Assembly: GCA_964637365.1 (NCBI GenBank)
Contig: CAZWWH010000004.1
Location: 1 to 64,000 of the forward strand
DNA from: Cryptoclostridium sp964637365
GTDB lineage: Bacteria; Bacillota; Dehalobacteriia; UBA7702
Reading direction: 5' to 3'
Length of the DNA: 64,000 nt
Below, piece by piece: positions 32,126-41,439 of this stretch (its first letter is position 1; each line of letters begins with the position of its first letter). Made by a program: the position numbers and the translations under genes. The notes under the pieces are model-generated. The model had not been told where the DNA came from. It ran no database searches and saw nothing but the letters and a program-made list of their open reading frames with translations.

Positions 32126-33070
32126 TCAATACAATCCCCGCTGACGGCACCAGTGGGCGATTTTCCGATATGCAGGCAAATCCACACCATAGCGTTCCCC
32201 CAAACGTACCACCTCATAGATGAGACCGTCGATTTCCGAAGCGTGTCCATGGTCGATATCCCGCTGCATAGAGGTGGAAGCCGACGATGACAGAGCGTCG
32301 AGAATCTTCAAGTTGGTATCCACAATATCCACATCAAAAGTAATGCCCATGGCCTGTGCCAAAGCTTCGATTTCCCGCATTAAGCTTACAAAGGTTTGGC
32401 GCACCTCACCCTCTTTTTGAGCAGCTTCGGCAGTGATACCAAAATAAACGCCGCAAGCCGCCATGGGAGAAACATAGGCGAATTTTCTGAGAGCGTCGCG
32501 GCGGATATTTGGGGAAAGCACTGCGGAAATACCGCTCTGTTCCAAATCATCTCTGACCTGTTCCAGCACAGGACAGGGAGCGTCCCCCTCCCGCAAGCCG
32601 TAAACCACACGAAAGATATCGCCGTTTTGCCAAATGACACCAGGTTCCCTGATTTCGGCGGCGATATAAACGCAGCCGTCGGTAACAGTGATATGGGGCA
32701 GCCGTTCTTGGAGCTTGGCCCCAGTGCCATAAATATTTAGCAAGGGAATCACCACAGTATGAGGGGCGGAAACCGCCTTTAAAAACGGCATGGTCTCATC
32801 CAAAGAATACCCTTTGACGCAAACGAAAATCACATCGGGGGTATTGCCCGAAGCTTCATATTCCTCCATGGTCATAGCCTTGATGGGATGAACCACATAA
32901 TTCCCTTTGCGGGTGGTTTCCATGGCAAGACCCTTTCCCTTCATGGCGGCAAGATGGCTACCGCGGGCAATCAGGGTTACATCAAGGCCCGTCTCCGTCA
33001 TAAAGGCGCCGAGACTGCCGCCAACGCCGCCGCTGCCAATGATGAGATAATGTAAGGATTGATTTGCCAT
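32126..33070 (-). CDS. 2-dehydropantoate 2-reductase (PanE/ApbA) family protein
   Basis: A 314-residue NADP-dependent reductase-family protein. The nucleotide-binding loop is LIIGSGGVGGSLGAFM (residues 9-24). The conserved Lys is in RKFAYVSPMAA, and the conserved acidic residue in HGHASEIDGL. The Asn of the usual KxxxN motif, which helps bind ketopantoate, appears to be Val here, so the true substrate may differ from ketopantoate. The start ATG has GGGAGG upstream. No other pantothenate gene is nearby, and it stands alone behind the T-box region. Confidence 0.82.
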   Translation of the reverse strand: MANQSLHYLIIGSGGVGGSLGAFMTETGLDVTLIARGSHLAAMKGKGLAMETTRKGNYVVHPIKAMTMEEYEASGNTPDVIFVCVKGYSLDETMPFLKAVSAPHTVVIPLLNIYGTGAKLQERLPHITVTDGCVYIAAEIREPGVIWQNGDIFRVVYGLREGDAPCPVLEQVRDDLEQSGISAVLSPNIRRDALRKFAYVSPMAACGVYFGITAEAAQKEGEVRQTFVSLMREIEALAQAMGITFDVDIVDTNLKILDALSSSASTSMQRDIDHGHASEIDGLIYEVVRLGERYGVDLPAYRKIAHWCRQRGLY

Positions 33071-33173
33071 GGTACGATGTCCTCCCTTGTCACGAATGTT
33101 CTTTATATCATATTACATCATGGCGAAAAAGGCAAGGACGAAAAAGCGGGAATAGATTGGCGAGCCTTCCCTT

Positions 33174-33803
33174 TCAAGTGGGAGAAAAGCACCACAGATT
33201 TTTAATCTGAGGAATCAGACGATCCAGGGGCCACGTGCGTTCACTGCGGCTTTTGCTGTTGGGGTCATTGACGATGACCTCCCCGTTTTTGGCCAAGCCC
33301 GCAAACACAATAAAATGTCCCTTATCGGTAAAATCCCCCGGTTTTACACTGGCAATAATGGGAGTTCCCCCATTGAGGGCATTACGGATGGAGCCTTCGT
33401 CCAAAGGAAGCTCGCGGCCACGCAATCCAAAGGCAGCGACGCCTTCGGTCATCAGGGTCCAACGAGTGCCGCTTCCCGCGTCGAAATAACCGTTGTCTTC
33501 GCTGTAAGCCGCCACCTCATCGGGGGCGGTGTCGCTGCCGCAAAGACCTTGGGCCACCATGGCGATGCAGGTGGGACCACAGCCGCTTTTCGATACAGTA
33601 TCATCACCATAGGGTTCATTGGCCCAACGGACGTCGGTTTGTAACAATAGAGGGATATCCCGGTCGCCAATGGCAATGCCAGGCGAAATAAAACCGATTT
33701 TCGGCACAACTACCCAAAGGAACACGCACAAGGCGGCTAAAAACAATACGATACGAAATCTTTTTTTTCGGAGAGAATGGTGTCGTTTACGATTCTTTTT
33801 CAA
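33174..33803 (-). CDS. C39-like cysteine peptidase family protein, membrane-anchored
   Basis: A 209-residue protein with a basic N terminus, one membrane helix (about 17-36) and an extracytoplasmic C39-like (PF13529-type) domain. The catalytic Cys is in SGCGPTCIAM, the His in KGHFIVFAG and the Asp or Asn in VNDPNS. Substrates of this family are mostly unknown. I chose TTG 33803 because AAGGGTGAT sits upstream; the ATG 18 bases earlier has no site. It lies 127 bases after the histidine kinase gene in the same direction and may be part of that unit. Confidence 0.78.
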   Translation of the reverse strand: MKKNRKRHHSLRKKRFRIVLFLAALCVFLWVVVPKIGFISPGIAIGDRDIPLLLQTDVRWANEPYGDDTVSKSGCGPTCIAMVAQGLCGSDTAPDEVAAYSEDNGYFDAGSGTRWTLMTEGVAAFGLRGRELPLDEGSIRNALNGGTPIIASVKPGDFTDKGHFIVFAGLAKNGEVIVNDPNSKSRSERTWPLDRLIPQIKNLWCFSPT

Positions 33804-33930
33804 TGAAATCACCCTTTTCATTTGATGGTTTCAGTGTACTAAATATGTTATCATCATGTTGGATTTTTTTATAAAAAGAATCTTAAAACTTTCTTAACTT
33901 GGAGATTATTCATTCCAGCCTTTACTGCCA

Positions 33931-35094
33931 TCAGATATTTTGCGCTGCTTCTTTGGGCAATACTACCGTAAACACCGTATTCCCCTCATGAGACTGGGCG
34001 GAAATGGCGCCGCGGTGGGCCTCGACGATCTCTTTGGCAATGGCTAGACCCAGGCCTGCGCCATCGGCAGAGGAGCGTGCCTCATCCAGGCGGTAAAACT
34101 TTTCAAAAACCTGCTCCAACTGTTCTGGTGGAATCTTCGTCCCCACATTGGCCACGGATACGGTGACGGAATCTGGGGAATCTTCGGCTGTTACAGTAAT
34201 TTCCGTTTGATCGCTGCTGTACCGCACGGCGTTTTTTAAAAGATTATTAAAGACACGCGCTAAGCTGTCGCTGTCCCCTTCCACCATAACGGAGGGGGCT
34301 TGCACCTCAATGGCCTTGCCCTGAGATGTAACTAAAGGATAAAACTCATCGGCCATTTGCAGCAGCATATACCCTAAGTCAAAGCGGGATATATTCAGCG
34401 GAACACGGTTTAGGCTAAAGCGGGTGATGTCGAAAAACTCATTAATCAGCTGCTCCAGCCGTTCCGCCTTCGCCAAGGCAATGCCAGTATAGCGGCACCG
34501 TGTTTCTTGGGGCATCCCAGGTTTATCCCGCAGCAACGTCAAATAACCAATGACCGAAGTCAGCGGCGTTTTCAAATCGTGGGCCAAATACATCACCAAC
34601 TCATTTTTGCGCTGCTCACTTTGGACGGCGATATATTTTTGCCGTTTCAATTCCTCCTTTACCTGGTTCAGCTCCCGCTCCATAAAATCCAAGTCACGGG
34701 GCATGGAAATGGGGGCGTCATCCCCGGAGGCCAGGGCGTGTACCCCCTCGATGGTCTGACGAAAATAGCGGGTAATACGGTTCAAGGAAAGGTACAGCAA
34801 AAATAGCAGCAACAGAACGAAAGCAAAGGAAAGCCACATGGTTTTAGCCCGCTGAATATATTCGTAATAAAGGTACAGGGCTGTTTGCTCCTCAACCCCC
34901 AGTATGTCCCTGGTAAACCAAAGATAGCAACGGCCAAAGGGATCCTGCAAAACTCCATCAATGAGGAAATAGAGCAAAAACCACCCTAAAATCACCGCCA
35001 AAGCGCCCATCAACAGCATCCGCAGAAAAATGCGGCGCTTCATTTTGCGAAAACCTTTTTTTAAGTACTGGTCGGATTTCTCTTGATTACTCAA
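33931..35094 (-). CDS. Sensor histidine kinase (VanS-like)
   Basis: A 387-residue membrane kinase: helix 1 at about 25-47, a short extracytoplasmic loop, helix 2 at about 87-107, then a HAMP-like linker, HisKA with phospho-acceptor YLAHDLKTPLTSVIGYL, and HATPase with NLLKNAVRYSS, DSVTVSVANVGTKI and GAGLGLAIAKEIVEAHRG. The order and motifs resemble VanS/PhoR kinases. The small sensor loop (about 35-40 residues) suggests sensing in or near the membrane. I chose TTG 35094 with GGAGTGGGG upstream; it overlaps the response regulator by eight bases. No vanHAX genes are in the window, so no resistance is implied. Confidence 0.87.
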   Translation of the reverse strand: MSNQEKSDQYLKKGFRKMKRRIFLRMLLMGALAVILGWFLLYFLIDGVLQDPFGRCYLWFTRDILGVEEQTALYLYYEYIQRAKTMWLSFAFVLLLLFLLYLSLNRITRYFRQTIEGVHALASGDDAPISMPRDLDFMERELNQVKEELKRQKYIAVQSEQRKNELVMYLAHDLKTPLTSVIGYLTLLRDKPGMPQETRCRYTGIALAKAERLEQLINEFFDITRFSLNRVPLNISRFDLGYMLLQMADEFYPLVTSQGKAIEVQAPSVMVEGDSDSLARVFNNLLKNAVRYSSDQTEITVTAEDSPDSVTVSVANVGTKIPPEQLEQVFEKFYRLDEARSSADGAGLGLAIAKEIVEAHRGAISAQSHEGNTVFTVVLPKEAAQNI

Positions 35095-35776
35095 TTTTAT
35101 ACCCCACTCCATAAACGGTTTTAATATATTTGGGATGCTCGGCGGAATCCCCCATTTTTTCCCGGAGATGGCGAATGTGAACCATCACCGTATTGTTATT
35201 GGTATAATACTTTTCTCCCCAGACCTCCCGAAAGAGCTGCTCCTGACTCATTACCTTCCCCCGATTGCTGCACAACAGCCAAAGCAAGGAAAATTCCGTA
35301 GGAGTCAGCTCCAAGGTCTGCTCATTTAAGGTACAGCAATGGGTGGAACGATCCATCACCAAACCCGATACCATAATGATACGTTCCTCCTCCTGGGTAC
35401 TACGGTTATAGCGGGTAGCCCGCCGAAGCTGAGCCTTGACCCGAGCCACCATTTCCAAGGGACTGAAGGGTTTTGTGATGTAATCATCTGCGCCCAGAGT
35501 CAAGCCGTTGATTTTATCGCTTTCCTCCACCTTGGCAGTAAGCATGATAATGGGGAAATCGTATTGCTCCCGAATTTTACGGCACAGGGTAAAACCATCA
35601 ATATTGGGAAGCATGACGTCGAGAATGGCCAAATCCAGCTTTTGCGACGCAATACAGGCCAAAGCATTTTCCGCGTCGTAAAATTTGTGAACCACGTAGT
35701 TTTCATTGGTCAGATAGACCTCCACCAAATCGGCAATAGCAGCTTCATCGTCAACTACCAAAATATCAATACTCAT
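35087..35776 (-). CDS. OmpR/PhoB-family response regulator (VanR-like)
   Basis: A 229-residue regulator with a receiver domain (1-120: acidic pocket DDE, phospho-acceptor in LAILDVMLPNIDG, and Lys in KPFSPLEM) and a winged-helix DNA-binding domain (about 130-229, ending HIRHLREKMGD and VYGVGYKIE). It pairs with the overlapping histidine kinase gene. ATG 35776 has AAGGGGAG upstream; an earlier in-frame ATG would read through that site. Confidence 0.93.
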   Translation of the reverse strand: MSIDILVVDDEAAIADLVEVYLTNENYVVHKFYDAENALACIASQKLDLAILDVMLPNIDGFTLCRKIREQYDFPIIMLTAKVEESDKINGLTLGADDYITKPFSPLEMVARVKAQLRRATRYNRSTQEEERIIMVSGLVMDRSTHCCTLNEQTLELTPTEFSLLWLLCSNRGKVMSQEQLFREVWGEKYYTNNNTVMVHIRHLREKMGDSAEHPKYIKTVYGVGYKIE

Positions 35777-35854
35777 TCGACTTCTCCCCTTTCTGGCATG
35801 ATTGTACCACATAAAAATAAAGATGTCCTTAACATTTTCTTAATATAAACAAAA

Positions 35855-35893
35855 ACGGCAAGCCGCTGTGAAAATATCACAGAGATTTGCCGT
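35855..35893 (-). terminator. Intrinsic terminator of degV
   Basis: ACGGCAA pairs with TTGCCGT and TGTGA with TCACA inside it; on the minus strand TTTTTGTTT follows. Confidence 0.82.
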
Positions 35894-35910
35894 CTGATTT
35901 CATGATTCCG

Positions 35911-36765
35911 TCATTTCCGTTTTCGGGAAGCGGCCACTGCCAAAGCCCCAGGACCAATGTGACAGGAAACGCTTAAAGACAAAGGATCACATATGATGTA
36001 GTAATCAGGGAAGATCTCTTGCAGTTCCGCCTTCCATTCCGCCGCTTCTTCCGGATTCCCGGCGTAGGCCGCAGCTAGATACAATTCCATATCCTTGAAG
36101 CGGGTATCCATATCCTTTTGCATAGCTTCCACCATAATTTTCTTGGCGTTCTTTTTACCCCTAGTTTTGGCAAAGGCGTCAAGCTTTTCCCCTTGAATTT
36201 GCAAAACCGGTTTCAAATTCAGCACCGTACCGATGGCCGCTGCTGCCGGTGTAATACGGCCACCTTTTTTCAGATATTTCAGTGTTTCCAAAGTAATATA
36301 GATACTGGATTCCATTTTAGTCTCTTCCAAATACTGGCGGATTTCCGCGCCCTCGGCGCCATCCTTGACCAAGGCCAAGGCGTCAAAAATGGAATGCTTC
36401 ATCGTGACGGAAATACGCTGGTTATCCACGACAAAAACCTTTCCCTCGTAATCCTGGGCCAGCATTTTTGCCGTGTCGCAGCTGCTGCTTAAGCCGCTGG
36501 ACATGGGGATATGAACCAATTCATCGTACTCTTTCAATAAAGTATCCCACAATTTTATGACGTCACCCACAATGGGCTGGGAAGTAGAAATTTCACAATT
36601 CTGAGCCAGCTTTTCATAAAAGGCTTCCTGAGTCAAGTTGATATCTTCATAGAATAATTCACCATTAATGTAAAAGGGCATCGGCAGCACATGGATTCCC
36701 AGTTCCTTTCCTTCAGATTGGGTAATACCACTGTTACTGTCGGTAACCACTGCAATTTTTTTCAT
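35911..36765 (-). CDS. DegV family fatty-acid-binding protein
   Basis: A 284-residue DegV protein (EDD fold). It begins KKIAVVTDSNSGI, has the lipid-head Thr/Ser segment ISTSQP (about residue 58) and the second lobe LKPVLQIQGEKLDAF. Family members bind a fatty acid; some (FakB) hand it to the kinase FakA. No fakA is visible here. ATG has AAAAGGGG upstream. It is monocistronic with its own terminator. Confidence 0.9.
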   Translation of the reverse strand: MKKIAVVTDSNSGITQSEGKELGIHVLPMPFYINGELFYEDINLTQEAFYEKLAQNCEISTSQPIVGDVIKLWDTLLKEYDELVHIPMSSGLSSSCDTAKMLAQDYEGKVFVVDNQRISVTMKHSIFDALALVKDGAEGAEIRQYLEETKMESSIYITLETLKYLKKGGRITPAAAAIGTVLNLKPVLQIQGEKLDAFAKTRGKKNAKKIMVEAMQKDMDTRFKDMELYLAAAYAGNPEEAAEWKAELQEIFPDYYIICDPLSLSVSCHIGPGALAVAASRKRK

Positions 36766-36916
36766 GAGAACCCCTTTTCATCCTGTTTCTTTCATAAACA
36801 ATTCGTAATAAAATTTATTATATATCAATTTGGCTTTGAGTTCAACCATATCACAAAGGTTTCCCTAAAAACACACAGAATCCTAAACATTCCATAGAAT
36901 AGATTATTAAGCAGAA

Positions 36917-36943
36917 AAGCCCGACTCTGAAAGAGCCGGGCTT
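36917..36943 (-). terminator. Intrinsic terminator of glmS
   Basis: AAGCCCG-A-CTC pairs with GAG-C-CGGGCTT around TGAAA, one mismatch, and TTTTCTGCTT follows on the minus strand. Confidence 0.85.
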
Positions 36944-36952
36944 CATATCCTT

Positions 36953-38782
36953 TTATTCTACAGTAACGCTCTTCGCCAAATTTCTCGGCTGATCCACATC
37001 AGCGCCGCGTTTCACCGAAGCGTAATAAGCAATGAGCTGCAAGGGAATGACAGTGAGAATGGGCGACAGTAAATCATACGTATTGGGTAACTTCGTCACA
37101 ATATCAGACACGCGCTCGGCGTGGTTGTCATCATCAAAAGCAAAGGTCAGAACCTTGGCATCACGAGTTTTTACCTCTACCATGTTGCTGATCATTTTTT
37201 CTTCCACGTCCCCCTGGGTACAGAGGCAAATCACAGGCACTTGATCCACGATGAGAGCCAGAGTGCCGTGCTTCAATTCCCCGGCGGCATAGGCTTCGGC
37301 GTGGATGTAGGAGATTTCCTTCAGCTTCAGAGCGCCCTCCAAGGCCACCACATAATCGAGACCACGACCAATGAAGAAAGCGTTTTCCGATTCCGCCACG
37401 GTTTCACCAATGGCTTTGATTTGTTGGGGATCACGGTCCAAGATATCCTGTACTTTTTCGGGAAGACGGTACAATTCGTCAAGATACCTTTTGATTTCAC
37501 TCCGTTTCATTTTGCCGCAGATTTCCGCCATATAAAAGCCCAAAAGGTAAATGGCCAAAAGCTGAGTGCTGTAAGCCTTGGTAGAAGCCACGGCGATTTC
37601 TAAACCTGCGCGGGTATAAACGACGTCATCGGCCTCACGGGCAATGGAGCTTTCCCAAACATTAGTAATGGCCAAAATATGACTGCCCTTGTTTTTGGCT
37701 TCAGCCAACGCCGCAAGAGTGTCGGCGGTTTCGCCGCTTTGAGACACTACAATGGTCAGGGTGTGCTCATCGACAATGGGGTCACGATAACGGAATTCCG
37801 AGGCAATATCCACCTCCACGGGAATGCGAAGGAGCTTTTCGTAAATATAGCGTCCCACAAAACAGGCGTGATAAGCAGTACCGCAGGCTACCATCATGAT
37901 TTTATTGACGGAAGCCATTTTTTCTCGGGTCAGACGCAAATCCCCCAAGTTCACCATGGGTTCCCCGTCGGTGATACGTCCCGTAAGACAATCCCGCAAG
38001 GCACGGGGCTGTTCGTGGATTTCCTTCAGCATAAAGTGGTCATAACCGCCTTTTTCCGCGGCAGTCACGTCCATATCCAGTTTTTGGATCTCGGGTGTGA
38101 CCTCAATGCCGTTGTGATAAATGGTGATACGGTCTTTGGTAAGAACGGCGCTTTCGTCATTTTTTAAAACAATATACTCATCGACATAGCCGATAAGAGC
38201 GGGAATGTCCGAGGCCAAATAGTTGCCATGTTTGCCAAAGCCCACAATCAGAGGGCTGTCTTTGCGGATGGCAACCAAAACATCTGGTTCTTGTTCTGTC
38301 ATAAAAACTGCCGCGTAGGAACCTCTCAATCGTTTTTCCGCTTTCCATACGGCCTGGAGCAAATCGCCTTCATAGCAGTCGGCCAAGAGATTGGGAAGAA
38401 CTTCCGTATCGGTATCGGAGGAAAAGATATGGCCTTTTTCCATCAATTCCTTTTTCAAATCAAGATAGTTCTCAATGATGCCGTTATGCACCACGGCGAA
38501 ATGGCCGTCGTCATTGCGATGAGGATGAGAATTGCGGTCCGAAGGAGCGCCATGAGTCGCCCAACGGGTATGGGCAATGCCATAAGTGCCGTTGATGGTT
38601 TCTCCAGCAATGGATTTTTCCAATTCGGAAATTTTCCCGACCTTACGGCGGACAATGATATTGCCGTTGTCATAGACAGCGACTCCAGCGGAATCATATC
38701 CGCGATACTCCAATTTTTTCAAACCGTTGATCAGAAAAGGCAACGCTGCCTCGGTTCCGATACAACCTGCAATGCCACACAT
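36953..38782 (-). CDS. glmS: Glutamine-fructose-6-phosphate aminotransferase (isomerizing)
   Basis: A 609-residue enzyme that makes glucosamine-6-phosphate, the entry to UDP-GlcNAc. The N-terminal glutaminase has the catalytic Cys directly after the initiator Met (CGIAGCIG) and the glutamine loop HTRWATHGAPSDRN; two SIS domains follow (about 285-425 and 460-600), with VSQSGETADTLAAL and the C-terminal end DQPRNLAKSVTVE. ATG has AAAGGAG upstream. It is the third gene of cdaA-glmM-glmS. There is no room for a glmS ribozyme in the 129-base gap upstream, and no ribozyme core is visible. Confidence 0.97.
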   Translation of the reverse strand: MCGIAGCIGTEAALPFLINGLKKLEYRGYDSAGVAVYDNGNIIVRRKVGKISELEKSIAGETINGTYGIAHTRWATHGAPSDRNSHPHRNDDGHFAVVHNGIIENYLDLKKELMEKGHIFSSDTDTEVLPNLLADCYEGDLLQAVWKAEKRLRGSYAAVFMTEQEPDVLVAIRKDSPLIVGFGKHGNYLASDIPALIGYVDEYIVLKNDESAVLTKDRITIYHNGIEVTPEIQKLDMDVTAAEKGGYDHFMLKEIHEQPRALRDCLTGRITDGEPMVNLGDLRLTREKMASVNKIMMVACGTAYHACFVGRYIYEKLLRIPVEVDIASEFRYRDPIVDEHTLTIVVSQSGETADTLAALAEAKNKGSHILAITNVWESSIAREADDVVYTRAGLEIAVASTKAYSTQLLAIYLLGFYMAEICGKMKRSEIKRYLDELYRLPEKVQDILDRDPQQIKAIGETVAESENAFFIGRGLDYVVALEGALKLKEISYIHAEAYAAGELKHGTLALIVDQVPVICLCTQGDVEEKMISNMVEVKTRDAKVLTFAFDDDNHAERVSDIVTKLPNTYDLLSPILTVIPLQLIAYYASVKRGADVDQPRNLAKSVTVE

Positions 38783-38886
38783 ATATGAGAAACTCCTTTC
38801 GTGCAGTGTTCATTTTCTAGGGACGGAATGTTTTCTCTATCTGACAAAATATCCGCCAAAAAAATTATATTCGACAGAAGTCCGTA

Positions 38887-38907
38887 AATTCCTGCTTCGC
38901 AGGAATT
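38887..38907 (-). terminator. Hairpin between glmM and glmS
   Basis: AATTCCTGC-TTC-GCAGGAATT is a perfect stem a few bases after the glmM stop. The tail is not T-rich, so it may only pause transcription or stabilise the mRNA end. Confidence 0.5.
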
Positions 38908-38911
38908 CCCT

Positions 38912-40258
38912 CTATTGCAGAGTTGATATAATCACATCAATTAATTCATCAAGAATCTTACCCAAGGCCTCTTCGTCAGGGCCTTCGGCCATGACCCGCA
39001 AAAGGGGTTCCGTTCCGGAAGGACGAATCAAAACGCGGCCCGTTTCTCCCAACTGCGCTTCGGCCTTTTTTATTGCCTCCAATACAGCGGGCTCCTGATT
39101 CCAGCTGTCACGGCGGTCCACCGTCACGTTACGGAGAATTTGAGGAAGAGGCGTCATAATTTTGGAAAGCTCTGCCAAAGATTTCCCGGTTTCCAGCATG
39201 ATTTGCAGCACCATCAGGCTGGTAAGCATCCCGTCGCCGGTGGGATTGTATTTTGAAAGAATAATATGTCCCGACTGCTCTCCGCCAACGACGGCGCCGG
39301 TGCGATCCATTTCCACCATAACATTTTTATCGCCAACGCTGGTTTCCGACAAGGTGACGCCCCGCTCCTTCATAGCCAGACGCAGGCCCAGATTACTCAT
39401 GACAGTAACGACCAAACGGTTATTGGGCAGCATTTCGTTTTCCTTCAAATAATTGGCAATGATGGCCATAATGATATCGCCATCCACGGTATTACCAACG
39501 CCATCAGCCATAATCACACGGTCGCCATCGCCGTCATAAGCGATGCCCATGTCCGCCACTTCATTCCACACCGTGGATTTCATGGAGGCAGGTTTCGTGC
39601 TGCCGCATTCTTCATTGATATTAACGCCGTCGTAATCTTTGTTAATGGGAATTACTCTGGCCCCCAAGGAGGACAGCATGGAAACAGCATAATCCGAGGT
39701 TGCTCCATTAGCGCAATCCACAACGAGTTTAAAACGAGAAAGATCAATGGGGAAAAGGCGTTTCAAACGGGCTACATATTCATCGCCGCCAGTGGGATCA
39801 TACACCACACTGCCGATGTCGCTGCCGCGTTTCAGCGGCGGGAATTTTTTCTCGGCGAGGAATTGTTCCAATTTTTCCTCCATGGCATCGGGGAGCTTTC
39901 TGCCATCAGCGCCAAAGACCTTGATGCCGTTATCGTAAAAAGGATTATGGGAAGCTGAAATTACCACGCCGGCAGCAGCTTTCCGTTCACGTACCAAAGA
40001 GGATACCGCAGGCGTGGGAATAATTCCCAAAGTCACGGCATTGCCGCCATATGCACAGATTCCGGAGGACAAAGCGCTTTCCAGCATAGTGCCGGAAAGA
40101 CGGGTATCACGTCCAATAAGAATCATAGGTTTTTCATGATTTTCCGATGCTTCCGCCAAAATCAGAGACAGGGCGGCGCCAATTTCATAAGCGAGAACCG
40201 GAGTAAGCACCACATTGGCTTCTCCGCGAACGCCGTCGGTTCCAAATAGTTTTTTCAT
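38912..40258 (-). CDS. glmM: Phosphoglucosamine mutase
   Basis: A 448-residue enzyme that converts glucosamine-6-phosphate to glucosamine-1-phosphate. The family opening is KKLFGTDGVRGEAN, the phosphoserine loop is VISASHNPFYDNG (Ser of SASHNP), the metal site DGDGDRVI, and the sugar and phosphate loops GGEQSGHII and RPSGTEPLLRVM. I chose ATG 40258 with GAGGTGAAG upstream because it gives the standard start. In other Bacillota GlmM binds and restrains the neighbouring diadenylate cyclase CdaA. Confidence 0.97.
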   Translation of the reverse strand: MKKLFGTDGVRGEANVVLTPVLAYEIGAALSLILAEASENHEKPMILIGRDTRLSGTMLESALSSGICAYGGNAVTLGIIPTPAVSSLVRERKAAAGVVISASHNPFYDNGIKVFGADGRKLPDAMEEKLEQFLAEKKFPPLKRGSDIGSVVYDPTGGDEYVARLKRLFPIDLSRFKLVVDCANGATSDYAVSMLSSLGARVIPINKDYDGVNINEECGSTKPASMKSTVWNEVADMGIAYDGDGDRVIMADGVGNTVDGDIIMAIIANYLKENEMLPNNRLVVTVMSNLGLRLAMKERGVTLSETSVGDKNVMVEMDRTGAVVGGEQSGHIILSKYNPTGDGMLTSLMVLQIMLETGKSLAELSKIMTPLPQILRNVTVDRRDSWNQEPAVLEAIKKAEAQLGETGRVLIRPSGTEPLLRVMAEGPDEEALGKILDELIDVIISTLQ

Positions 40259-40354
40259 CAACTTCACCTCAATTTCTTTCTTCATTATATCAAATAACGA
40301 TGATTCGGTATGACTGGTTCCCATTCCAAAAATACAAATAAAATTTTTCCATAT

Positions 40355-41281
40355 TTAATTTCCCCAGGGGAAAGACGCAACATCCGTCACATAAAGCCAC
40401 AAAAGAATCGCAATTAAAACTGAAATTCCTTTATCCAACAGGGTACCGTGCTTGTGAGAGGCTTTCAGGTGGTTCAATAATGTGGATTTACCATTTTTCC
40501 GCACCTCATGGCCGTCAATACCATAAAACGCATCAAAGGCCGCCCCGATCTTCTTGGGAGTGACTCGGCGGTACATCTTACCTTGGCGTACAATGGAAAT
40601 GGCGCCGGTCTCCTCTGAAACGACAAATACCAAGGCGTCGGAAATTTCCGAAATGCCAATGGCGGCCCGATGTCGGGTTCCCAAAGAGGAATCAATGTTT
40701 TCCTTGGCAGTAAGAGGCATGATACAACCTGCAGCAGCCACACGGCCATGGCGAATAATCACAGCGCCATCATGGAGAGGTGAATTTTTAAAATACAGGT
40801 TCAGCAGCAATTCTTTGCTGATCTCCGCGTCTACGGGAACGCCGGTGCTGATTTGAGCGCCTAGGCTTATATTACCTTCCAGCACAAGCAGTACCCCGGT
40901 TTTTTGCCTTGACGCAACTTCCAACATATCAGAAATATCCTGCGCCATACGGCTTTGTGCGGCGGTGCGAGTATCTCCCCCACCGGTACCGAAACCGAAG
41001 CGATGCCCCCGCCCCAATTTCTCCAAAATCCCACGAAGCTCCGGCTGGAAGATAATGGCAATGCCAACAATGATAACACTCCAACTTTTGCCTAAAATCC
41101 AATGAACTGCGTCTAAATGAAGCCAGCCACTGGCGAGATAACTGAAGAATAGAAGCAAGACACCCTTTACCACCTGCATAGCCCGGGTGTTTTTCAACGC
41201 CAAAACCAAGCGGTAAACAGCATATCCCACAATGGCGATGTCCGCCACGTTGATTATGACCCTTAAAATATTCCATACCAT
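40355..41281 (-). CDS. cdaA: Diadenylate cyclase CdaA with an extra C-terminal membrane helix
   Basis: A 308-residue membrane enzyme that condenses two ATP to cyclic di-AMP. Three N-terminal membrane helices (about 10-30, 38-55, 65-80) precede the DAC domain with the DGA motif (SPLHDGAVII, about 168-177) and the RHR motif (GTRHRAAIG, about 201-209). Unlike the usual enzyme of about 270 residues, it ends with a further hydrophobic helix, about 284-300 (GISVLIAILLWLYV), that looks like the N-terminal anchor of CdaR/YbbR. No cdaR gene lies between cdaA and glmM. ATG 41281 has GAGGTG upstream. Confidence 0.93.
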   Translation of the reverse strand: MVWNILRVIINVADIAIVGYAVYRLVLALKNTRAMQVVKGVLLLFFSYLASGWLHLDAVHWILGKSWSVIIVGIAIIFQPELRGILEKLGRGHRFGFGTGGGDTRTAAQSRMAQDISDMLEVASRQKTGVLLVLEGNISLGAQISTGVPVDAEISKELLLNLYFKNSPLHDGAVIIRHGRVAAAGCIMPLTAKENIDSSLGTRHRAAIGISEISDALVFVVSEETGAISIVRQGKMYRRVTPKKIGAAFDAFYGIDGHEVRKNGKSTLLNHLKASHKHGTLLDKGISVLIAILLWLYVTDVASFPWGN

Positions 41282-41376
41282 AAAGGGCACCTCGTATAAA
41301 AATGGTTAATTGGTAACATTCGACAAAAAAAATTGAAACCCTTTTGTATTTTTTTGAAAAAACACGGGAATATCAC

Positions 41377-41405
41377 TGGAAATCAGACAAACCATCGTTT
41401 ATAAT
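41377..41405 (+). promoter_or_regulatory. Sigma-A promoter of the DUF881-sbp-DUF881 operon
   Basis: TGGAAA (41377-41382) and a perfect TATAAT (41400-41405) are 17 bases apart, 34 bases before the GTG start. Confidence 0.7.
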
Positions 41406-41439
41406 AATAAAAGAATGCCTGTTACACAGGGAGGACAAA

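Noticed and set aside
33931..35776. Vancomycin-resistance two-component system
   Set aside because: The kinase and regulator resemble VanS and VanR, but no vanH, vanA or vanX genes are in the window; such pairs are common in Bacillota.
38783..38911. Possible glmS ribozyme upstream of glmS
   Set aside because: The gap is only 129 bases, it contains a hairpin near the glmM end, and no ribozyme core is visible.
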